From: Flavobacterium crassostreae
GTDB lineage: Bacteria; Bacteroidota; Bacteroidia; Flavobacteriales; Flavobacteriaceae
Direction of reading: 5' to 3'
Assembly: GCF_001831475.1 (NCBI RefSeq)
Contig: NZ_CP017688.1
Location: 1,612,001-1,676,000, forward strand
Length of the DNA stretch: 64,000 nucleotides
The notes below the pieces were generated by a model, which saw only the letters and a program-made list of their open reading frames with translations, was not told the DNA's origin and made no database searches. This document shows positions 15,149 to 23,455 of the stretch, piece after piece; the first letter of the stretch is position 1; each line of letters opens with the position of its first letter. The position numbers and the translations under genes were made by a program.

Positions 15149-17265
15149 TTATGCCCTCCATTCTGCAAACTGGCCTTCGGCTTGTTCCATTATTTCCTGT
15201 AGTATGTTGTTGAGTTCCAGAATACCTACTTTTCCTCTCAATTCTCTTTTTACGGCCAATCGTATGCTTGCTTTAGCATCTTCTTTGCTCATCCAGTCTA
15301 GTTGTAAATTACTTTTTACAGCCTTCACCACGCCATGTACAATATCCTGAATGGGTCCAGCTTCTTTGATGATTTCCTTTTTGGAAGCTATAATGTCATA
15401 GAAAGCTAACTCTTCATCGCTCAATCCTAATTCCTTATTTCGGTGATCTTCCTCTTGCAAATGTTTTGCTCTCTCTACTAATTCAGCAATGGTGGTATAA
15501 GAATCAATCGCATTTTTATGGTAGTTCTCGATTACTCGTTCCAGTTCTTCTTTGAGCGAAGTGTATTTCTTTATGTTCTTATGCAATCGTAGTTTAACCT
15601 CGTCCATTAGGATGTTTTTCAACAACTCAATTTTTATAGCGATACTATCTTTTTCTTTTTTGGCACCCAAAAGAAAATCTTCGTTTAATATAGAGATATC
15701 AGCACGTTCTAATCCTGCCATGGCAAATACATCTACAATATCATCTGATTCGATACTGCGGCTTATCAATTCCTTGATTTGGTCTTTTTGATTCGTTCGG
15801 GTTCCTTTTACTGATTTGGCGTTCCGAATCGCTTTTGATAAATGTTGGATAAACAACACATCAACTGAATGTTCCTGAATTTGAGGTTGTGATTTTACAA
15901 TAGATAATAAGCCCTTCAATTTCTTCTCTTCTAGCATAAATTGGTTTGCTGCTTCATCATATTTAATAATGCCGTTCAATGCCTTTCTTATCAAGAGTAC
16001 CTTGTCGCTATCTCGTAATCCTTTCCAATTGGAATAGTCACTTTTTTCGGGTAATAAACTCTTACAAATCTCTACTTGGTTGTAGAACATTTCCAAGGCT
16101 TGATGCATATCAATAGTGGGTTGTCCTTTTCCGCCACCACCAGTATATTTAGAAGTGGCAATTTTCAATAGGTCTCCAATACCAATATAATCTACAATAA
16201 CACCCGATGGTTTGTCTTTAAAAACGCGATTGGTTCTTGTGATTGCTTGCATTAAAGTGTGTCCACGCATGATCTTGTCTATATACATGGTATGTACACA
16301 TGGCGCATCAAATCCCGTCAACCACATATCTCGAACTATTACGATTTGAAGCGGATCTTCGGGTTTACGGAATCGTTTTTTCAAGGCTTCGGTTGTATCT
16401 TGTGTTCTAATGTGTTCATTCTAAGCAATAGGATCTTTGGATATATTGCCGGTCATTACAACAGCTATTTCAGGGCAACCTTCAATAGCTTTTAAGGCAT
16501 CATACATTTTTACACTATTGCGACGACTCATACAAACCACCATTGCCTTTCCGGGTAAGGTTTCTGTACGGTTTTTATAATGTTTCATAATGTCATTGGC
16601 AATTTTCTGAACTCGGTCTTCTGAACCTGCTGCATCTTCAATGGCTGCCCATTTCAGGTTGCCATCATCCTCAAGATCTTCGGTAATGGCATCCACTTCG
16701 GCATCAATGTTTTGATTTCCTAAATGCAGTTTTGCCAAGCGAGGTTCGTAATATATAGGAACAGTCGCCTTATCATTGACCGCCTGTTTGATGTCGTAAA
16801 TATGTATCGTTTCTCCAAAAACTTCCTGAGTATCGGCATCCTTGCTGTCTATAGGTGTTCCTGTAAACCCTATAAAGGAGGCATTAGGTAATGCTTTGCG
16901 TAAGTTGGATGCAAAACCATCTAGTAAACCATACTGTGTTCTGTGAGCTTCATCTGCCATCACAATAATATTCTCTCTTTCTGAAAGGTTTGTATTCATA
17001 ACTAATCCCTTTGGTAAGTTTAAGATGAAAATCACGGTTACGGTAATCAATGTCGGTACCTAGATTGTTGCAAAAGTCAGCTACAGCAAGATCTTGAATT
17101 TCAGAGGGTACTTGAGGGTATTTATTAAGAATAAATTCCTTTAGTTGGTCTTTTAGGATTACAGCATTGGCATTTTGAGGTAACTCATTCCCTTTTACGT
17201 GCGGTATAACCTAAGTCTTGTAACCATTCGATAGTTGCCTGTTCAATTAGTGCTTCTGTAGTCAT
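15149..17265 (-). pseudogene. hsdR: type I restriction endonuclease subunit R, decayed
   Basis: HsdR is the ATP-driven translocase and nuclease of type I systems. The start ATG (17263-17265) gives MTTEALIEQATIEWLQDLGYT, typical of HsdR. Three lesions follow. A frameshift near 17193-17210 (N-terminal frame reads into TGA; the shifted frame gives KGNELPQNANAVILKDQLK). A junction near 17005-17025 jumps from [14 protein letters not shown] to [16 protein letters not shown], removing some 270 residues with the nuclease core and Walker A. An in-frame TAG at 16421-16423 occupies a likely Trp codon ([12 protein letters not shown]). Downstream parts ([30 protein letters not shown]) are well preserved. 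Restriction by this system should be lost. Confidence 0.9.
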
Positions 17266-17275
17266 ATCAGTATGA

Positions 17276-17316
17276 TGTCATTGCGAGCGCAACGCAGTAG
17301 AGCGTGGCAATCTTAT
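17276..17316. repeat. small intergenic palindromic repeat between hsdR and the helicase gene
   Basis: GTCATTGCGAGCGCAACGCA...GCGTGGCAATCT: inner palindrome TTGCGAGCGCAA and outer inverted ATTGC/GCAAT. It resembles the widespread TCATTGCGAGG..GCAATCT intergenic element. Confidence 0.5.
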
Positions 17317-17364
17317 TAATTATTCCCCAAATTCTTTTAACCCCGTTTCTATGCTCTAAATATT

Positions 17365-19512
17365 CTAACTTACTTTTTCACCACAATAAGGACATGCAAT
17401 CCATAATTTTTCCAGTTGACTAAAACAGTTGTCACATTTAATAATTTTTTCTACTACTGATTGCATCGACTGACTTGTTTTTACCGTAAACTTTTCTGGA
17501 ATTTCTTTCAAAAAGCTAGATTCATTTCCCTTTTCTGTTATTAGAAATAGTTTGTCTTTTGCTCTGGTGATAGCGACATAAAACAAGCGTCTCTCTTCTT
17601 CCATTAGTAAATCGTGATTGGCTGTTTTTATTACTTGAAAAATTCTATCTTCTAGCCAAATATCTGGAAACCCACCGCTGCCTTCCGTTAATCCGAGTAT
17701 AAAAACGGCTTTCGCTTCCAGTCCTTTTGAGGCATGTATTGTTTTTCCTTGCACCCTGATATTCTCATTTTTAAATTTAAAGAAGTAGGGACTGTACATT
17801 TTATTTCTTCGGTACAAAAACAAAATATCATCCTGTAGAAAACCATCTTCCAATAATTCTCTTACTTTATCTGTGCAGAACTGAATATTATCTTTTTCAT
17901 CATTACCAGAATAGACCACAATTTTATGTTCAGATATTTTAGAGGAATGAATCTCTTTCTCCACTTTAAACTTGTTGTGCTTTATGACTTCATTACTAGC
18001 CCCAACAATATTTTGAGTACTACGATAATTCTGATCCAATTTCACCACTTTTGAATTGGGAAAGTATTTTTCAAAATCTACAATGTAATCTACGTTTGAT
18101 CCCCTAAAACCATAAATACTTTGCCAATCATCACCTACACAAAACAGTTGTGTTTCATCAGTTAATAAATGTTTGATTAGTTCAACTTGTAAATTATTGA
18201 CATCCTGAAATTCATCAACTAGAATGTATTGGTATTTACTTTTGTATTTATTAGCTATATCTTCATGATTTTCAAATAATGAGGCACTTCTTGAAATTAG
18301 ATCGTTGAAATCGAGATAGGATTTATTGGTTGTGTATTCAATATATTCTTCAACGATGGGAATAGCTAATGCATAAAAATGTCTTACTCTTTCATGCTGA
18401 TCATTTTTTGCGTTTTCTAATATTTGTTTAGGGCTAATGTTTTCGACTTTAATCATATCCGTAATTCGCATGATTTGCTTTACGAAGTCTTTTACACTTT
18501 CATAATAGCCATTAAACTCTTCTCTAAAAGTTAGGGATACATTTTTATGATAATTAGAGGGTAAACGATTCTTAACTACTTTATCTAACGTATGATTGAA
18601 TAGAGCCGAATCCTGAGTGATGTAATCATAGGTTTTAAAATAGAGTAAGTTTCCTTTTTCAAACTGTTCTTCTTTGCCATTAAGTGGGTAACTTTTGTCG
18701 CTTACATGCTCTATATATAAGTTCGCTTCTGGGATATAAAAATCAGGGCGAAAATCAAAATCCTTCACTTTAAGAAGCGGTTCATATTCGTATTTTATAC
18801 TGTGTCTGTAAAACCAATCGGCTATAAACTGTTCTGATTTTGAACGGACTCTAGTACCATCCAGTGTAGTGAAATACTTCCCGTCGTTGTTTGAATTATT
18901 AGGGTTGTTTTTAGCTAGATGTATTTTATCTACGTTATAATCTAGAATGTATCTCTTTAGTTGAAGCAGAAATTCAGTGTTGTCACATTTTGATATCAAA
19001 AGTTTATGAACTACTTCAAACACAGTTTCTGGCGCCACATGTTTAGCGAGTTCATCCTCTTCATCTCGTTTTTCATCGCCTATAATTCGAAACTTATTAT
19101 CAAATTCATTTACACCATAATTACGTAAAATACTATAACAGAAACTGTGAAATGTTCTCACGGTTAAGCCATCGATCCATTTGTAATTTTTTTGCTGTAA
19201 ATAGCGCTCTCGATCTTTTTCAGCTTTAGAAAAGCGTTTGTCTAGCAACATATTTTCATATTTCTTGCTTGTATCTGCCGAAATGATCAAACGGTCAATC
19301 ATTTCATTGGTTGCATTTTTGGTAAAAGTAATGGCCAGGATACTGGAAGGACTAACTCCTTTTTCTTCGATTAAGTAAATGATTTTTTGTAACAGCGTTT
19401 TAGTTTTTCCAGAGCCAGCTCCAGCTAATACTAAAATTCGTTTGTCTTCACTAACAACAGCTTCATGTTGTTTGATATTTAAATTACTTAAATCCGTTTT
19501 GGTAGTTATCAA
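17365..19512 (-). CDS. UvrD/Rep-type superfamily 1 helicase with embedded nuclease-like segment and zinc ribbon
   Basis: 715 residues. ATP-dependent 3'-5' helicase motifs are complete: LVLAGAGSGKTKTL (Walker A, residues ~30-43), YILVDEFQDVNN (II), GDDWQSIYGFRG (III), LDQNYRST (IV), IHASKGLEAKAVF (V) and FYVAITRAKDKLF (VI). Between motifs Ia and II lies SKSEQFIADWFYRH...YEYEPLL...FRPDFYIPEANLYIEHVSD, the pattern of a PD-(D/E)xK-like nuclease, although the usual ExK reads EHV. A C-terminal CDNC...CPYC ribbon could bind zinc. It lies between hsdS/RNase H and hsdR on one strand; helicases of this type are common passengers in type I loci and defence islands. Role in phage defence is inferred. Confidence 0.85.
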   Translation of the reverse strand: MITTKTDLSNLNIKQHEAVVSEDKRILVLAGAGSGKTKTLLQKIIYLIEEKGVSPSSILAITFTKNATNEMIDRLIISADTSKKYENMLLDKRFSKAEKDRERYLQQKNYKWIDGLTVRTFHSFCYSILRNYGVNEFDNKFRIIGDEKRDEEDELAKHVAPETVFEVVHKLLISKCDNTEFLLQLKRYILDYNVDKIHLAKNNPNNSNNDGKYFTTLDGTRVRSKSEQFIADWFYRHSIKYEYEPLLKVKDFDFRPDFYIPEANLYIEHVSDKSYPLNGKEEQFEKGNLLYFKTYDYITQDSALFNHTLDKVVKNRLPSNYHKNVSLTFREEFNGYYESVKDFVKQIMRITDMIKVENISPKQILENAKNDQHERVRHFYALAIPIVEEYIEYTTNKSYLDFNDLISRSASLFENHEDIANKYKSKYQYILVDEFQDVNNLQVELIKHLLTDETQLFCVGDDWQSIYGFRGSNVDYIVDFEKYFPNSKVVKLDQNYRSTQNIVGASNEVIKHNKFKVEKEIHSSKISEHKIVVYSGNDEKDNIQFCTDKVRELLEDGFLQDDILFLYRRNKMYSPYFFKFKNENIRVQGKTIHASKGLEAKAVFILGLTEGSGGFPDIWLEDRIFQVIKTANHDLLMEEERRLFYVAITRAKDKLFLITEKGNESSFLKEIPEKFTVKTSQSMQSVVEKIIKCDNCFSQLEKLWIACPYCGEKVS

Positions 19513-19565
19513 TTGTATTTAATTTTTATGAAGGTAATATACTATTTTTAGCTGTAATACTAGTA

Positions 19566-20198
19566 CTACTTTCTGCCGAAATCAGCTGGGTTTTCTCCCC
19601 AAGCTTTCGTTTCCCATTTCAGCACCTTATTTTCATATTCGTTTTCATTGAGCCATTTAGTAGCACGTTCCAGTAGTTCAAATAGTTTTTTGTTTTTATC
19701 ACTTGGATCATGGTTAGTGCTTTGTTTTTTATCACGAACCCATCCTATTGCGATCTTACTATCTGAATAAATAGGAAGTGTAATATTGTTTTTCTTACAA
19801 TGTGCCAAAGCATGAACTATAGCTAGAAACTCAACTATATTGATGGTTCCATCTTCAAACGGTCCCATTGTGAAAATGCTTTTTTTATCTTTTACAAATA
19901 CACCTTGGTATTCTACAATTCCCGTAGTGTTGTTCCATGCACCATCTACTGCAATACTATCTTCAATTGGGTTGCCTATGAGTAGTAACTCTTCTTCTGA
20001 CAAACCTAGTTTTTCAACGTTTTTACCAATAAAATCATAACTAGAACCATTAAATGCTTGTTGTGCCAGTTCCAGTGTTTCAAAGGATTTGAAAACGGCT
20101 TGAGGAAAACCATTTGTTTGCTCCTGGCATTCTGCCCAAGTGTTAAAAACTCCTGTTTGACGCCCTTTCCAGACTACATAAAACTTAATTTTTGCCAT
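19566..20198 (-). CDS. ribonuclease H with viroplasmin-like N-terminal domain
   Basis: 210 residues. Residues 1-45 (KFYVVWKGRQTGVFNTWAEC, FKSFETLELAQQAF) are the viroplasmin/hybrid-binding module that binds RNA-DNA duplex. The rest is an RNase HI fold with all acidic residues visible: AVDGAWN (D), VEFLAI (E), IYSDSKIA (D) and NPADFGRK (D). It cleaves RNA in RNA-DNA hybrids. It lies 53 nt upstream of the helicase and 21 nt after hsdS on the same strand. As an extra RNase H inside a restriction locus it might process R-loops made by the helicase (inference). Confidence 0.9.
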   Translation of the reverse strand: MAKIKFYVVWKGRQTGVFNTWAECQEQTNGFPQAVFKSFETLELAQQAFNGSSYDFIGKNVEKLGLSEEELLLIGNPIEDSIAVDGAWNNTTGIVEYQGVFVKDKKSIFTMGPFEDGTINIVEFLAIVHALAHCKKNNITLPIYSDSKIAIGWVRDKKQSTNHDPSDKNKKLFELLERATKWLNENEYENKVLKWETKAWGENPADFGRK

Positions 20199-20219
20199 AA
20201 TTCATCCTCAATTTTAGTA

Positions 20220-21485
20220 CTAAACTACTTCTTCTACTGTTTCCAGAAACTCTTTTAACCGCACTGTACCACTGATTAATTGGGGCAATAGCGTGTCACG
20301 GAGTTGGGTTAGGGTTTGGTTTTCTTTAATATTTTCTAATTGTTTATTTATATAAAAATCTAATTTTTCTGCTACTTCATTTTGAACTAAGATGTTTGGT
20401 AAAGCAATTTTGATATTAGTTAAATCTTTACTTGTTATTGAAACAGCAGTTTGTCGTGCTAATTTTTTTACTTCATCTCTACCATATTTAGTTTTAAAAA
20501 AAATATATATAATATCAGGAAAAATCTTTTTTTTATCAAGTCTTATACGAAATAGATTAGATTCAAATATAGGAACATTGTCTTCACATTTTATTATTGC
20601 ACATTTACCAATACCTTCAAGCACTAGTGATGTTCTCCCAAAAACGATATCGTCTTTTATACAACCAAATTTTTCTATTTCATTATCTGTAACGCTTATT
20701 AATTCCATTTTTTGATTTGTAATTATATCCAAACCATAAACGGAACTCATTTTAAGCCATCTATTACCATATCCTTGAAATTCTGATTTCTTGTATAAAC
20801 CATTTAATGGTTTTATGGAGAGCAAATCTTCAATGCTCTTTACTTCCCAACCCTTAGGAATCATGCCTAATTCACTTTCTACAAATTCACCCTCCTGAAA
20901 CGGGCCAAAATCGACAAACCAGTGTTTATACAATGCCATTGCCATTTCTTCGAGGGTTTTGTTAATGGCGAGGTTGTTTTCTATTTTGTCGTCTATGGCA
21001 GCGAGGATGGAAGCTATGGATTTTTGCTCTTGGAGGGATTCAGGGATTTTCACATCCAATCCATCAAAAGTCTTAGTGGTTATAGTATCAAAAACACTAC
21101 CATAACTTAAACTTTGTAATTCTAAAACTTTTTGTTTTAGCAAATAATATAAATATTGATTATCTATCTTTTCATTTGGTAAAATGCCATAGCAAGATTG
21201 ATTAAAAGTCATTTCTTTTCCTAAAACTGCTAATTCTCCAACAGTTCCTCTCGCTGATATAATTATAGCATCTTTAGGGAGTAATTTAGTTGAGGATTTC
21301 TTTAAACCTTCATCAGATATAGTTTTCTCAGTATCGTATACAAACTTTCTTTCACCTTGAAAATCTTTGACACTAAGCCATGGAATATTACCATCCCAAT
21401 ATTTAGGTTCTGATGTTTTAGGTGTTCCACCTCCAACAATTTTTATTACTTGTGAGAGTTTATATGTTTTCCAGTTGTTGGGCAT
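20220..21485 (-). CDS. hsdS: type I restriction-modification specificity subunit S
   Basis: 421 residues. HsdS sets the DNA target of the methylase and nuclease complex. Two target-recognition domains are visible: WKTYKLSQVIKIVGGGTPKTS...WLSVKDF...SARGTVGELA starts the first, WEVKSIEDLLSIKPLNG the second; each is followed by the conserved helical spacer (EQKSIASILAAIDDKIENN; NEVAEKLDFYINKQLENI). The length is normal and the gene looks intact. Its ATG follows the stop of the AbiEii gene directly (TAAATG), so translation is probably coupled. Together with the intact HsdM it can make a functional methyltransferase. Confidence 0.9.
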   Translation of the reverse strand: MPNNWKTYKLSQVIKIVGGGTPKTSEPKYWDGNIPWLSVKDFQGERKFVYDTEKTISDEGLKKSSTKLLPKDAIIISARGTVGELAVLGKEMTFNQSCYGILPNEKIDNQYLYYLLKQKVLELQSLSYGSVFDTITTKTFDGLDVKIPESLQEQKSIASILAAIDDKIENNLAINKTLEEMAMALYKHWFVDFGPFQEGEFVESELGMIPKGWEVKSIEDLLSIKPLNGLYKKSEFQGYGNRWLKMSSVYGLDIITNQKMELISVTDNEIEKFGCIKDDIVFGRTSLVLEGIGKCAIIKCEDNVPIFESNLFRIRLDKKKIFPDIIYIFFKTKYGRDEVKKLARQTAVSITSKDLTNIKIALPNILVQNEVAEKLDFYINKQLENIKENQTLTQLRDTLLPQLISGTVRLKEFLETVEEVV

Positions 21486-22340
21486 TTATTGTTTTGGTTT
21501 ATCGTTAATCCCTTGTAAAACCAAGCTTAAAATATGTTGTACATCTTCAATGGTTTTGTCCATGCTTTGGGCGAGTTGTATTTCGGGGTTTTCGGCTTTT
21601 TGTTTTGTGGCAATGCTGTTTTCTAAAACCGTTACAATGGTTTGGTGTAATTTGCTGTTTTGTTCTAATATGGGGTGCATTTTACGGCCAATGATTCTTG
21701 CTGCAGTATTAGTCTGCTCAAAATCGTCATCAAATAAATCCAGATGATCAGCGTAGGCTTCGTCTTCATATAAGTCCCAGCCGTGTTTTAGTAAGAACGA
21801 AATATCTTCAAGGTCTTTGGTTCTTGTTTCGGGTTTTTCGCTCCAAGCCACCAGTTTTAAAATCAAAATTCCTTCAACGGGTGTTACTGGTATGGTGAAT
21901 TTTTCGTTTTCGGGTTGAAAACTTTCGGCTTTTTCGCCCACTTCCTTAAATCCCAAAACACTCAAAGTAAGATCTCTATCGATAAAGGTTACTGTGTATT
22001 CCTGCTCAATTTCGCCGTAAGGCATAAGATCGATGGCGGTATTGGTTTTTTCAAAATACAATCGGTAATTTTCATTTGCTTTCCTAAATCCCATAGTGCA
22101 AAGGGTTTCAAAAACAGCATTGTAGGTTTCAAAGTCCGGAATCATAATTGCAAAATCGATGTCGGCAGTTCCTCTGGAGGGTTTAATCCCCTTTTTGTAC
22201 AATTGTACATCACGTGCGTTTGCACCAACCAAATAGTAGGATATACCAAATTGGGCAAATACTTTTTCTAAAATAGTATACACTTCGCCATGATGCGCAA
22301 AGGAATAGTCTTTATAACTTAGGTTTGATATACTCATCAT
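21486..22340 (-). CDS. AbiEii-type nucleotidyltransferase toxin
   Basis: 284 residues. Type IV toxin-antitoxin nucleotidyltransferase, thought to inactivate tRNAs or other targets when phage upset the antitoxin. Motifs: ISYYLVGANARDVQ, RGTADIDFAIMIPD (D-x-D metal site), AIDLMPYGEIEQ and EGILILKLVAWSEKPETRTKDLEDISFLL, the typical AbiEii middle. Overlaps the upstream AbiEi-type gene by 29 nt and touches hsdS downstream. Such pairs are often found inside Bacteroidota type I loci. Start: ATGATG at 22340/22337; either is possible. Confidence 0.85.
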   Translation of the reverse strand: MMSISNLSYKDYSFAHHGEVYTILEKVFAQFGISYYLVGANARDVQLYKKGIKPSRGTADIDFAIMIPDFETYNAVFETLCTMGFRKANENYRLYFEKTNTAIDLMPYGEIEQEYTVTFIDRDLTLSVLGFKEVGEKAESFQPENEKFTIPVTPVEGILILKLVAWSEKPETRTKDLEDISFLLKHGWDLYEDEAYADHLDLFDDDFEQTNTAARIIGRKMHPILEQNSKLHQTIVTVLENSIATKQKAENPEIQLAQSMDKTIEDVQHILSLVLQGINDKPKQ

Positions 22341-23265
22341 AAATTAGTTTTGCTGTTTCTATATTTCTGTCTTTGCCGCTGTACATCAATTGTGCATAAA
22401 TAAGCAAAGGGGACACTGTTCTGTTTTCTTGGTTTTTCCAAAAAGGTTTGTATATCGCTACCTCTCCATTTGGATTCGGCAATAACCTCCCATTTTTAAT
22501 AATGTCATTTTTATAATGATTGGTAAACAAACTAAATTTTTCAGGATTTAAATACTGGTTTAGTAGTGCTGCTCCGGGTTCTCCTCCCCATTGCACTTCT
22601 AAATCGATGTTTTTCCAATTGTTATTTTTAATGAAATTGAAATTCCCTACTTTATAGGTTGGCAATACTTTTTCGTTAATTAGAGGAATCCACCTTTCCA
22701 GTAACTCTTTTCTTTTTACTAATTGCAATTGCGTCTTATTTACTCGTACTGCATAGCCGTCACGCACCAATGCTTTCATGATCTTACTTACACTACCTAA
22801 CGAAATTGCACATGCTTCGGCTAAATCTCTATAGGTAGTATTGATGTGTTCTGGGTGTTGTAATAATTCAAATAAAAGTTTGGCACCAGTTGGAGTAAAT
22901 ACTTCAGTGCTTTCGTTTACTATAGGTTTTGCGTTGCTTTTTTCTATGTATATTTTTACTTTTTCGAGACTTAAATACGCATTTCCAAAACTATCTATAT
23001 AATTTATGTGACGCTCTTTTAATTTTTCTTTGGCTAAAGGTGTAATGTAATCAGCGACCAATAGCAAATTGTTTTTTTGTTCGAATGTTTCATTTAAAAC
23101 GTGCAAATATCCCGGTCTTACTTCTTTTTTTATTGTGACATAAAGAGGTTCTTCATTAATATGAATAAGGAAATCAAAAGTGTTGTCAGTATTGTTTTCT
23201 TCTGATAGGCTTAATTTAAAATCGAGCTTGCCAAAATAGTCTTGTATTGTTTTGAAACTGTTCAT
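22312..23265 (-). CDS. AbiEi-type antitoxin / transcriptional repressor
   Basis: 317 residues. The N-terminal half (DFLIHINEEPLYVTIKKEVRPGYL, YIDSFGNAYLSLEKVKIYI) matches restriction-fold-like AbiEi relatives; a winged helix follows (TYRDLAEACAISLGSVSKIMKALVRDGYAVR). AbiEi proteins bind inverted repeats in their own promoter. Two such repeats lie just upstream at 23285-23301 and 23359-23375, so autoregulation of AbiEi-AbiEii, and possibly of downstream hsdS, RNase H and helicase genes, is likely. Overlaps AbiEii by 29 nt. Confidence 0.85.
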   Translation of the reverse strand: MNSFKTIQDYFGKLDFKLSLSEENNTDNTFDFLIHINEEPLYVTIKKEVRPGYLHVLNETFEQKNNLLLVADYITPLAKEKLKERHINYIDSFGNAYLSLEKVKIYIEKSNAKPIVNESTEVFTPTGAKLLFELLQHPEHINTTYRDLAEACAISLGSVSKIMKALVRDGYAVRVNKTQLQLVKRKELLERWIPLINEKVLPTYKVGNFNFIKNNNWKNIDLEVQWGGEPGAALLNQYLNPEKFSLFTNHYKNDIIKNGRLLPNPNGEVAIYKPFWKNQENRTVSPLLIYAQLMYSGKDRNIETAKLIYDEYIKPKL

Positions 23266-23284
23266 TTGTTCATTTTTTAATTTA

Positions 23285-23301
23285 GTTCATGTAACATGAA
23301 C
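23285..23301. promoter_or_regulatory. perfect 17-bp palindrome, candidate AbiEi operator 1
   Basis: GTTCATGTAACATGAAC: two 8-bp arms around one central base, 20 nt upstream of the AbiEi start and just downstream of the -7 box TATATTTG (minus strand, 23312-23305). Confidence 0.8.
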
Positions 23302-23304
23302 ATT

Positions 23305-23312
23305 CAAATATA
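23305..23312 (-). promoter_or_regulatory. TAnnTTTG -7 promoter box for the AbiEi operon
   Basis: TATATTTG on the minus strand fits the Bacteroidota -7 consensus. No clear -33 TTG at the expected distance. It lies between the two candidate operators, adjoining operator 1. Confidence 0.5.
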
Positions 23313-23358
23313 GTGAACGTAATTCATAAATATTAATTTTTGTTCATTTTTTATTATT

Positions 23359-23375
23359 GTTCATGTAACTTGAAC
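23359..23375. promoter_or_regulatory. near-perfect 17-bp palindrome, candidate AbiEi operator 2
   Basis: GTTCATGTAACTTGAAC, one mismatch from operator 1, starting 74 bp (about seven helical turns) from it. Confidence 0.75.
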
Positions 23376-23455
23376 AATGTTTTTTAGTAAACAAGAGATG
23401 AATTTATTATACATATTAATTTTGCTAGTTAGTGTGTTTTGTTGTTTTTAGGCAT

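Noticed and set aside
17193..17210. hsdR N-terminal frame as a separate short gene
   Set aside because: The 26-codon product is the normal HsdR start and the next frame continues the HsdR sequence; a frameshift explains it.
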